DNA from: Tipula vernalis
Taxonomy: Eukaryota; Arthropoda; Insecta; Diptera; Tipulidae
Direction: 5' to 3'
Assembly: GCA_958295665.1 (NCBI GenBank)
Contig: OY282559.1
Span: 256,743,545-256,807,544 of the forward strand
Length of the DNA stretch: 64,000 nt
Part shown: in pieces, positions 47,149-57,137 of the stretch
How positions within the stretch are numbered: the first letter of the stretch is position 1
Layout: every line of letters begins with the position of its first letter
Notes under the pieces: model-generated
Seen by the model: only the letters and a program-made list of their open reading frames with translations
What the model was told of the DNA's origin: nothing
Database searches by the model: none
Made by a program: the position numbers and the translations under genes

Positions 47149-48564
47149 TTAACTTGCTTGAACTTTAGGAGCGGTACCTTTAAGAACACTTGCATATGAA
47201 ACCCCTTGGTGCACGCTGCCGTTTACATTTGCATACTGTTTTCCATTTTGGGCGTTTGTGTTTAGAATTTCTGGTCGTGCTTCTTTTCTAGCTGAAGAAT
47301 GAAGATTAAGGATTCGTTGTTCTGCTCGCTGCTTTGGATTGACTCTCCTTTTCAATTCTAGATAAATTGGGCACCCTCTAAAATTAGCTGTGTGATTTCC
47401 ATCGCAGTTGCTGCATTTTCTCACTGATGCTTCCTTTTTTGCTTTATTGCAAACCTTTGAATTATGGAGTTCACCACATATAACACACACATCGTTCAAA
47501 GTGCAATATGCTCTAGTGTGCTCATATTCGTGGCACTTAACGCACTGTACCGGCCCATTTCTTTTCCTGGGTTCCTCGATGGTAACCCTTCTGTGCAGTA
47601 GATATTTTAGGTCAAATATTGCATGGTTGCCTTTAAGCTTTTTATTGTCTGGTTTTAATTCCAGACGAAACAATGGCTGAGGAATTTTCTCCCGATTAAA
47701 AATATTGGTAATAGTTTTGCACTGAAAACCTTTTTCAGCGAAAGCAGCTTGAATTTCGTTTGCATCCACGTAACTCTCTATTCCTTTTAAGATAACAACC
47801 AATCCTTTTTGGCTCTTAAGTTGATAAGTATAGTAATGTTTACCAACTTGGTCAAAATGTTTAATTAATGATCTGTCAGCATCAATATTGAGCGGTTGAA
47901 TTTTTGTTTTTTTTATATCTCCTCTTGTGATCCCGGAAATATAAAATGCACCTTCAGTAATTAACTCGATCGTTTTAGCAAGTTCTCTCTTTGATTCTTC
48001 CCTCAAATAGATTGGTGGTGGCTTCTCAGCTTTTGAAATTTTTTCGGGCGTCGGCTCGTCAACAACCAAGCAAGGTCTATTACCACGCGTTAATTCAATG
48101 CTAGCTAGCTTAGTGAATTTATTTGCACTTGCACTGGCCGCTGATCTAAGGCTTCTTCTTCGTTTTGATCGGACAGTAATATACCGGTCTATTCCCGTTT
48201 GCACTAAACACTGACCTACATCACTATTTATTTTATTGTCATCTGATGTCGATGCACTGTCATTGTTTGTTGTATCATCAATATTTGGCGACGATGCACT
48301 TTTAGTTTTGTTTCGGTTAAACACACCAATGTTATTTAAATTAATAATTTCACTTTGATTTAAATTGCCTGGTAAGGTAATTTTTTGAACATTTAAAATT
48401 TGCTGTCGCTTTGGACTATGCTGCACTTTTGTATTTTTATTGAAAATATCTGAGATCGTGACGTTCGGTGGCAAATCGCTTGTGGACATCGCTGTCTGCT
48501 GATTTGGTCCAGCCTTTTTTACTTGAGGCGGAGGTGAGGACATCATTTTAAAAAAGAAATACAA
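47149..48564 (-). CDS. Jockey ORF1 (Gag-like), intact 471-residue frame
   Basis: The frame is uninterrupted. The likely start is Met7 (MMSSPPPQVKKAG, ATG at about 48546), because the upstream six codons are in low-complexity leader. Order: disordered Ser/Asn-rich N-terminus (to about 150), a central domain with LITEGAFYISGITRGDIKK, QLKSQKGLVVILKGIESYV and HAIFDLKYLLHRRVTIEEP (about 205-345), then a CCHC series CVKCHEYEHTRAYC, CVICGELHNSKVC and CSNCDGNHTANFRGCP (about 350-420), and a basic tail. This matches the pre-zinc plus triple-knuckle layout of Jockey ORF1. The protein would bind element RNA. Intact although its ORF2 is broken. Confidence 0.85.
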   Translation of the reverse strand: MYFFFKMMSSPPPQVKKAGPNQQTAMSTSDLPPNVTISDIFNKNTKVQHSPKRQQILNVQKITLPGNLNQSEIINLNNIGVFNRNKTKSASSPNIDDTTNNDSASTSDDNKINSDVGQCLVQTGIDRYITVRSKRRRSLRSAASASANKFTKLASIELTRGNRPCLVVDEPTPEKISKAEKPPPIYLREESKRELAKTIELITEGAFYISGITRGDIKKTKIQPLNIDADRSLIKHFDQVGKHYYTYQLKSQKGLVVILKGIESYVDANEIQAAFAEKGFQCKTITNIFNREKIPQPLFRLELKPDNKKLKGNHAIFDLKYLLHRRVTIEEPRKRNGPVQCVKCHEYEHTRAYCTLNDVCVICGELHNSKVCNKAKKEASVRKCSNCDGNHTANFRGCPIYLELKRRVNPKQRAEQRILNLHSSARKEARPEILNTNAQNGKQYANVNGSVHQGVSYASVLKGTAPKVQAS

Positions 48565-48728
48565 AAAAATATTTAAACTGCTGATTCAACTTTTCACACA
48601 AGTAATAAGTAAATTATTTAAATGTTTACACGGTGGTAGTAAAATTGCAAATTCGCGAAGATTGAGCACTTTTCTGTTTGATGACGTCAAAGTCGCGGAA
48701 GTGTTAAGATCAACTGATTTACGAAACA

Positions 48729-49338
48729 TTGAAGATTCCCTGCGAACATTTCGTGCATTTGAAGCCCAATTTAGTACTGGCTTATTTTGAAAAGACTTCA
48801 ACCTCTGCTTTTAAGGTTGTGTTTCTGGATACACGGTTCCGTGGTTGCTATTTTCATGTGGGCCAAATTATTGGGCGCCGCGTTCAAGAAAGAAGGTTTC
48901 ACAAGTATTTGCGGTACAAATGAAACTGTAGCACTTAATATTCGAATGATCCAGCCCTTAGCGTTCATTCATCCCGACGAAATTCCAGCCTTTTTTAAAG
49001 AACGTTTAAATCACGTTGATGCACTCACGCGAAACATTGCTGTCTGGTTTGGAAATAACTATGTTCTACCTGACAAGCGAACCAACAAATCTTCTTGCTA
49101 TGCACCACATTTTTGGTCTGTGTATGATCAAACTTGTGAAGGTCTGCCGCGGACCATTAACAACGCCGAAGCGTGGGATCGACGACTTCAGGTAATTACT
49201 GGAAAATCACACGTCGGAACATACTGCCTAATTGGGCACCTGCAGAAAGAATACATGTATGCTACATTTGAGGTTACAAGCACGCAGCTGGTCATACTTG
49301 GCCAACGAAATGGACTACCTGCGCTCAATCGCATATAA
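48729..49338 (+). pseudogene. Mutator-like (MULE) transposase, C-terminal remnant
   Basis: Two overlapping frames share one domain. The first (48729-48923) gives FRGCYFHVGQIIGRRVQE, the G-C-x-F-H-x-x-Q signature of MULE transposases. The second (48787-49338) continues NIRMIQPLAFIHPDEIPAFF, then APHFWSVYDQTCEGLPRT and INNAEAWDRRLQVI, the W-x-x-Y plus T-x-N-x-x-E-x-W block typical of insect MULEs. A frameshift near 48920 joins them. The N-terminal DDE residues are not recovered to the left, where the Jockey leader lies. The relic ends 130 bp before the outer end of the large inverted satellite. Confidence 0.65.
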
Positions 49339-49469
49339 TTTGTCAGTGTATTAGTTTGATTAATTGTCATTTTAGTTGAATTTTAAAATTATAATAAATT
49401 TAAATGGAATTAAATGTAATAATATATGTTTGAATTTCAAATAATAAACCATATTTTCTCTGACCAAAT
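49339..49469. other. Short AT-rich gap between the MULE relic and the satellite structure
   Basis: No feature seen. It could be the 3' sequence of the MULE, but no inverted repeat was assigned. Confidence 0.3.
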
Positions 49470-49957
49470 ATAATACATGGATGTGAAGTTTTCCACAAAT
49501 TCCACAGATTCTATATATGTATTAGTTTCACACTGCTAAACTGAATTCCAATTGGAAAATTTACGATTCATATTGAAATATTTAGTACTAAATATGTAAT
49601 TTCATTACAAAATCTTTCGAATAAAAGTGATTTCCTGGTAAAGTAAGACCATTCAGAGGCAATATTAGTGGAATTTAGTCAAAATAATATATGGACCATA
49701 AAAAAAAGAATCCAAACCATTGGCAAGTGGCATAAATGAGATTTAACAATTTTTAGTCTTAATCGCCAAAAAAAAAATGTCCAGTTTAAATTAATTCTTG
49801 GTTTTAAAAATAGTTATTCGGTATAATGGACAACAATTTTAAGCAGCCACTCCATGTACTATCGGATCCCTTGTTCAAATATCAAGTAGTAGGTATTAAC
49901 GGTCAATGAACGATTTCAGACCAAATTTCAATTGGTACTTAAAGTTTCCAGACTAAT
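49470..49957. repeat. Left edge of the inverted satellite structure
   Basis: 49590-49957 is an inverted, diverged copy of 59740-60090. Landmarks are ATATTAGTGGAATTT, AATATATGGACCATAA, TTTTTAGTCTTAATCGCC and GGACAACAATTTTAAGCAGC. The outermost part has GGATGTGAAGTTTTCCACA at 49479-49497, whose inverted partner is at 61162-61182. From about 49720 inward the sequence can be aligned as degenerate 167-bp monomers that become regular near 49958. Confidence 0.75.
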
Positions 49958-52900
49958 TTATTCCCCTGGATAGGGGTGAGTTTTTGGGCTCGATGGATGT
50001 AGTAGTAGGCCATCTACTACATCTACTATCAGAAAGTGAATTCAAATCTCTGGCAAGTGGTGCTAAGGCCGATTTATCAGTTTCAGCTAAAATATCAACA
50101 CCTAAAGCTTCCAAAGTAATTTATTCCCCTGGATAGGGGTGAGTTTTTGGGCTCGATGGATGAAGTAGTAGGCCGTCTACTACATGTACTATCCGGAAGT
50201 GAATTCAAATCTCTGGCAAGGGGTGCTAAGCCGATTTATCAGTTTCAGCTAAAATCTCAATTGTTAGAAAAAGTTTCCAGGCTAATTTATTCCCCTGGAT
50301 AGGGGTGAGTTTTTGGGCTCGATGGATGTAGTAGTAGGCCGTCTACTACATGTACTATCCGGAAGTGAATTCAAATCTCTGGCAAGGGGTGCTAAGGCCC
50401 ATTTATCAGTTTCAGCTAAAATCTCAATTGTTAGAAAATGTTTCCAGGCTAATTTATTCCCCTGCATAGGGGTGAGTTTTTGGGCTCGATGGATAAAGTA
50501 ATAGGCCGTCTACTACATGTACTATCCGAAAGTGAATTCAAATCTCTGGCAAGGTGTGCTAAGGCCCATTTATCAGTTTCAGCTAAAATCTCAATTGTTA
50601 GAAAAAGTTTCCAGGCTAATTTATTCCCCTGGATAGGAGTGAGTTTTTGAGCTCGATGGATGGAGTAGTAGGCCGTCTACTACATGTACTATCCGGAAGT
50701 GAATTCAAATCTCTGGCAAGGGGTGCTAAGGCCCATTTATCAGTTTCAGCTAAAATCTCAATTGTTAGAAAAAGTTTCCAGGCTAATTTATTCCCCTGGA
50801 TAGGGGTGAGTTTTTGGGCTCAATGGATGTAGTAGTAGGCCATCTACTACATGTACTATCCGAAAGTGAATTCAAATCTCTGGCAAATAGTGCTAAGGCC
50901 GATTTATCAGTTTCAGCTAAAATATCAACACCTAAAGTTTCCAAAATAATTTATTCCCCTGGATAGGGGTGAGTTTTTGGGCTCGGTGAATGTAGTAGTA
51001 GGCCAACTACTACATGTACTCTCCGGAAGTGAATTCAAATCTCTGGCAAGGGGTGCTAAGGCCCATTTATCAGTTTCAGCTAAAATCTCAATTGTTAGAA
51101 AAAGTTTCCTGGCTAATTTATTCCCCTAGATAAGGGTAAGTTTTTGGGCTCGATGGATGAAGTAGTAGGCCGTCTACTACATGTACTATCCGGAAGTGAA
51201 TTCAAATCTCTGGCAAGGGGTGCTAAGGCCCATTTATCAGTTTCAGCTAAAATCTCAATTGTTAGAAAAAGTTTCCAGGCTAATTTATTCCCCTGGATAG
51301 GGGTGAGTTTTTGAGCTCAAAGGATGAAGTAGTAGGCCGTCTACTACATGTACTATCCGGAAGTGAATTCAAATCTCTGGCAAGGGGTGCTAAGGCCGAT
51401 TTATCAGTTTCAGCTAAAATCTCAATTGTTACAAAAAGTTTCCAGGCTAATTTATTCCCCTGGATAGGGGTGAGTTTTTGAGCTCGATGGATGAAGTAGT
51501 AGGCCGTCTACTACATGTACTATCCGGAAGTGAATTCAAATCTCTGGCAAGGGGTGCTAAGGCCCATTTATCAGTTTCAGCTAAAATCTCAATTGTTAGA
51601 AAAAGTTTCCAGGCTAATTTATTCCCCTGGATAGGGGTGAGTTTTTGGGCTCAATGGATGTTGTAGTAGGCCATCTACTACATGTACTATCCGAAAGTGA
51701 ATTCAAATCTCTGGCAAGTGGTGCTAAGGCCGATTTATCAGTTTCAGCTAAAATATCAACACCTAAAGCTTCCAAAGTAATTTATTCCCCTGGATAGGGG
51801 TTAGTTTTTGGGCTCGATGGATGAAGTAGTAGGCCGTCTACTACATGTACTATCCGGAAGTAAATTCAAATCTCTGGCAAGGGGTGCTAAGGCCCATTTA
51901 TCAGTTTCAGCTAAAATCTCAATTGTTAGAAAAAGTTTCCAGGATAATTTATTCCCCTGGATAGGGGGTAGTTTTTGCGCTCAATAGATGTAGTAGTAGG
52001 CCATCTACTACATCTACTATCAGAAAGTGAATTCAAATCTCTGGCAAATGGTGCTAAGGCCGATTTATCAGTTTCAGCTAAAATATCAACACCTAAAGTT
52101 TCCAAAATAATTTATTCCCCTGGATAGGGGTGAGTTTTTGGGCTCGGTGAATGTAGTAGTAGGCCAAATACTACATGTACTATCCGGAAGTGAATTCAAA
52201 TCTCTGGCAAGGGGTGCTAAGGCCCATTTATCAGTTTCAGTTAAAATCTCAATTGTTAGAAAATTTTCCAGGATAATTTATTCCCCTGGATAGGAGTGAG
52301 TTTTTGAGCTCGATGGATGGAGTAGTAGGCCATCTACTACATGTACTATCAGAAAGTGAATTCAAATCTCTGGCAAGTGGTGCTAAGGCCGATTTATCAG
52401 TTTCAGCTAAAATATCAATACCTAAAGCTTCCAAAGTAATTTATTCCCCTGGATAGGGGTGAGTTTTAGGGCTCGATGGATGGAGTAGTAGGCCGTCTAC
52501 TACATGTACTATCCGGAAGTAAATTCAAATCTCTGGCAAGAGGTGCTAAGGCCCATTTATCAGTTTCAGCTAAAATCTCAATTGTTAGAAAAAGTTTCCA
52601 GGCTAATTTATTCCCCTGGATAGGGGTGAGTTTTTGGGCTCGATGGATGAAGTAGTAGGCCATATTTTACATGTACTATCCGCAAGTGAATTCAAATCTC
52701 TGGCAAGAGGCGCTAAGGCCGATTTATCAGTTTCAGCTAAAATCTCAATTGTTATAAAAAGTTTCCAGGCTAATTTATTCCCCTGGATAGGGGTGAGTTT
52801 TTGAGCTCGATGGATGGAGTAGTAGGCCGTCTACTACATGTACTATCCGGAAGTGAATTCAAATCTCTGGCAAGGGGTGCTAAGGCCGATTTATCAGTTT

Positions 52901-55900
52901 CAGCTAAAATCTCAATTGTTAGAAAAAGTTTCCAGGCTAATTTATTCCCCTGGATAGGGGTGAGTTTTTGGGCTCGATGGATGAAGTAGTAGGCCGTCTA
53001 CTACATGTACTATCCGGAAGTGAATTCAAATCTCTGGCAAGGGGTGCTAAGGCCCATTTATCAGTTTCAGCTAAAATCTCAATTGTTAAAAAATATTCCA
53101 GGCTAATTTAGTAGGCCATCTACTACATGTACTATCAGAAAGTGAATTCAAATCTCTGGCAAGTGGTGCTAAGGCCGATTTATCAGTTTCAGCTAAAATA
53201 TCAACACCTAAAGCTTCCAAAGTAATTTATTCCCCTGGATAGGGGTGAGTTTTTGGGCTCAATGGATGAAGTAGTAGGCCGTCTACTACATGTACTATCC
53301 GGAAGTGAATTCAAATCCCTGGCAAGGGGTGCTAAGGCCGATTTATCAGTTTCAGCTAAAATCTCAATTGTTAGAAAAAGTTTCCAGGATAATTTACTCC
53401 CCTGGATAGGGGGTAGTTTTTGGGCTCAATAGATGTAGTAGTAGGCCATCTACTACATCTACTATCAGAAAGTGAATTCAAATCTCTGGCAAATGGTGCT
53501 AAGGCCGATTTATCAGTTTCAGCTAAAATATCAACACCTAAAGTTTCCAAAATAATTTATTCCCCTGGATAGGGGTGAGTTTTTGGGCTCGATGGATGGA
53601 GTAGTAGGCCGTTTACTACATGTACTATCCGGAAGTAAATTCAAATCTCTGGCAAGAGGTGCTAAGGCCCATTTATCAGTTTCAGCTAAAATCTCAATTG
53701 TTAGAAAAAGTTTCCAGGCTAATTTATTCCCCTGGCTAAGCGTAAGTTTTTGGGCTCGGTAAATAAAGTAGTAGGCCGTCTACTACATGTACTATCCGGA
53801 AGTGAATTCAAATCTCTGGCAAGGGGTGCTAAGGCCCATTTATCAGTTTCAGCTAAAATCTCAATTGTTAAAAAAGTTTCCAGGCTAATTTATTCCCCTG
53901 GATAGGGGGTAGTTTTTGGGCTCAATAGATGTAGTAGTAGGCCATCTACTACATCTACTATCAGAAAGTGAATTCAAATCTCTGGCAAATGGTGCTAAGG
54001 CCGATTTATCAGTTTCAGCTAAAATATCAACACCTAAAGTTTCCAAAGTAATTTATTCCCCTGGATAGGGGTGAGTTTTTGGGCTCGATGGATGGAGTAG
54101 TAGGCCGTCTACTACATGTACTATCCGGAAGCGAATTCAAATCTCTGGCAAGAGGTGCTAAGGCCCATTTATCAGTTTCAGCTAAAATCTCAATTGTTAT
54201 AAAAAGTTTCCAGGCTAATTTATTCCCCTGGATAGGGGTGAGTTTTTGAGCTCGATGGATGAAGTAGTAGGCCGTCTACTACATGTACTATCCGGAAGTG
54301 AATTCAAATCTCTGGCAAGGGGTGCTAAGGCCCATTTATCAGTTTCAGCTAAAATCTCAATTGCTAGAAAAAGTTTCCAGGCTAATTTATTCCCCTGGAT
54401 AGGGGTGAGTTTTTGGGCTCGATAAAGAGAGTAGTAGCCCGTCTACTACATGTACTATCCGGAAGTGAATTCAAATCTCTGGCAAGGGGTGCTAAGGCCC
54501 ATTTATCAGTTTCAGCTAAAATCTCAATTGTTAGAAAAAGTTTCCAGGCTAATTTATTCCCCTGGATAGGGGTGAGATTTTGGGCTCGATAGATGGAGTA
54601 ATAGGCCGTCTACTACATGTACTATCCGGAAGTGAATTCAAATCTCTGGCAAGAGGCGCTAAGGCCGATTTATCAGTTTCAGCTAAAATCTCAATTGTTA
54701 AAAAATATTCCAGGCTAATTTATTCCCCTGGATAGGGGTGAGTTTTTGGGCTCGATGGATGTAGTAGTAGGCCATCTACTACATGTACTATCAGAAAGTG
54801 AATTCAAATCTCTGGCAAGTGGTGCTAAGGCCGATTTATCAGTTTCAGCTAAAATATCAACACCTAAAGCTTCCAAAGTAATTTATTCCCCTGGATAGGG
54901 GTGAGTTTTTGGGCTCGATGGATGAAGTAGTAGGCCGTCTACTACATGTACTATCCGGAAGTGAATTCAAATCTCTGGCAAGGGGTGCTAAGGCCCATTT
55001 ATCAGTTTCAGCTAAAATCTCAATTGTTAGAAAAAGTTTCCAGGATAATTTACTCCCCTGGATAGGGGGTAGTTTTTGGGCTCAATAGATGTAGTAGTAG
55101 GCCATCTACTACATCTACTATCAGAAAGTGAATTCAAAACTCTGGCAAATGGTGCTAAGGCCGATTTATCAGTTTCAGCTAAAATATCAACACCTAAAGT
55201 TTCCAAAATAATTTATTCCCCTGGATAGAGGTGAGTTTTTGGGCTCGATGGATGGAGTAGTTGGCCGTATACTACATGTACTATCCGGAAGTGAATTCAA
55301 ATCTCTGGCAAGAGGTGCTAAGGCCCATTTATCAGTTTCAGCTAAAATCTCAATTGTTAGAAAAAGTTTCCAGGCTAATTTGTTCCCCTGGCTAAGCGTG
55401 AGTTTTTCGGCTCGATAAATAGAGTAGTGGGCCGTCTACTACATGTACTATCCGGAAGTGAATTCAAATCTCTGGCAAGGGGTGCTAAGGCCCATTTATC
55501 AGTTTCAGCTAAAATCTCAATTGTTAGATAAAGTTTCCAGGCTAATTTATTCCCCTGGATAGGGGGTAGTTTTTGGGCTCAATAGATGTAGTAGTAGGCC
55601 ATCTACTACATCTACTATCAGAAAGTGAATTCAAATCTCTGGCAAATGGTGCTAAGGCCGATTTATCAGTTTCAGCTAAAATCTCAATTGTTAGAAAAAG
55701 TTTCCAGGCTAATTTATTCCCCTGGATAGGGGTGAGTTTTTGGGCTCGATGGATGTAGTAGTAGGCCATCTACTACATGTATGATAAGAAAGTGAATTCA
55801 AATCTCTGGCAAGTGGTGCTAAGGCCCATTTATCAGTTTCTGCTAAAATATCAATACCTAAAGCTTCCAAAGTAATTTATTCCCCTGGATATCGGTGAGT

Positions 55901-56668
55901 TTTAGGGCTCGATGAATGAAGTAGTAGGCCAACTACTACATGTACTCTCCGAAAGTGAATTCAAATCTCTGGCAAGGGGTGCTAAGGCCCATTTATCAGT
56001 TTCAGCTAAAATCTCAATTGTTAGAAAAAGTTTCCAGGCTAATTTATTCCCCTGGATAGGGGTGAGTTTTTGGGCTCGATGGATGAAGTAGTAGGCCGTC
56101 TACTACATGTACTATCCGGAAGTGAATTCAAATCTCTGGCAAGGGGTGCTAAGGCCCATTTATCAGTTTCAGCTAAAATCTCAATTGTTAGAAAAAGTTT
56201 CCAGGCTAATTTATTCCCCTGGATAGGGGTGAGTTTTTGGGCTCGATGGATGAAGTAGTAGGCCGTTTACTACATGTACTATCCGGAAGTGAATTCAAAT
56301 CTCTGGCAAAGGGTGCTTAGACCGATTTATCAATTTCAGCTTAAATCTAACTACCTAAAGTTTCCAAACTAATTTATTCCCCTGGATAGGGGGTAGTTTT
56401 TGGGCTCGATAGATGGAGTAGTAGGCCATCTACTACACGTACTATCCGGAAGTGAATTCAAATCTCTGGCAAGAGGCGCTAAGGACGATTTATCAGTTTC
56501 AGCTAAAATCTCAATTGTTATAAAAAGTTTTCAGGCTAATTTATTCCCCTGGAAGGGGGTGAGTTTTTGGGCTCGATGGATGTAGTAGTAGGTCAGCTAC
56601 TACATGTACTATCGGAAAGTGAATTCAAATCTCTGGCAAGGAGTGCTAAGGCCAATTTATCAGTTTCA
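49958..56668 (+). repeat. 167-bp satellite array, about 40 monomers, forward orientation
   Basis: Successive GCTAATTTATTCCCCTGG anchors are 167 bp apart (for example 50281, 50448, 50615, 50782). Each monomer has a hairpin GTAGTAGGCCGTCTACTAC, then TGTACTATCCGGAAGTG, TTCAAATCTCTGGCAAGG, GCTAAGGCCCATTTATCAG and TTTCAGCTAAAATCTCAA. A second subtype has TAAAATATCAACACCTAAAG and GGCCATCTACTACATCTACT, is a few bases shorter, and is interspersed irregularly (near 50090, 50925, 51743, 52087, 52412, 53193, 53528, 54028, 54858, 55188 and 55850). One monomer is truncated at 53100-53112. The frames of about 62 codons on both strands are by-products of the repeat; 167 is not a multiple of 3, so they stop after one monomer. 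Confidence 0.95.
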
Positions 56669-57137
56669 AATCCACATTCATCAATAAATATTTTTCTTTT
56701 CTAATTAGAATAAAATTGTATCACAGACACAATTTAAGTAATGAACTTTAGTACATGGAATGTTGTATATACCGTGTTTTAGTACTTTAGCTTCACATAC
56801 ATTTTAGCAAGAGGTGCTAGTCCGTGTACAAAATTGTTTGTTTACATTTTTTTCATATGGAGTTTCGATTAAAACATGTCCATTAAAATTGCAAAATTGT
56901 GAAATAAATTTATCTTGAAAAAACATTGAAGGTTACATTAAAAATTTAATATACTGTTTAACATATTTTATTAAAACTAAATAATCGGTTGAGGCTTTAA
57001 TATCTAAGAAAACTACAAATAAAAATGTACTAACTTTTCATATTTTATGAGGTTATGTCCATTGTTTTGAAAATTTATTATCTCATATTTTAGATTTGAG
57101 CAAAATTTTGTATTAAATTTGGACTCATTTTTTTCTT
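56669..57137. other. Central spacer between the opposed arrays
   Basis: The forward array breaks within a monomer (after CAGTTTCA) and the spacer runs to CTTCCGGATAGTACG, where the inverted array begins. No gene. About 280 bp of it (56840-57120) is a direct, diverged copy of 60246-60525, sharing AAAATTGCAAAA, ATTTATCTTGAAAAAAC, TAACATATTTTATT and TTTGAGCAAAATTTTGTAT. Confidence 0.8.

Larger units (their letters stand above)
45767..48600 (-). mobile_element. Second Jockey-clade element, 3' half missing
   Basis: Complete ORF1 is followed by the endonuclease and linker of ORF2. Recognisable sequence ends near 45840, before the RT. This is a 5'-complete, 3'-truncated copy, the reverse of ordinary target-primed truncation, so a later deletion or rearrangement must have removed the RT and tail. 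No target duplication was found. It is not the same family as the copy at 22.6-26.9 kb, because ORF1 differs in length and sequence. Confidence 0.75.
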
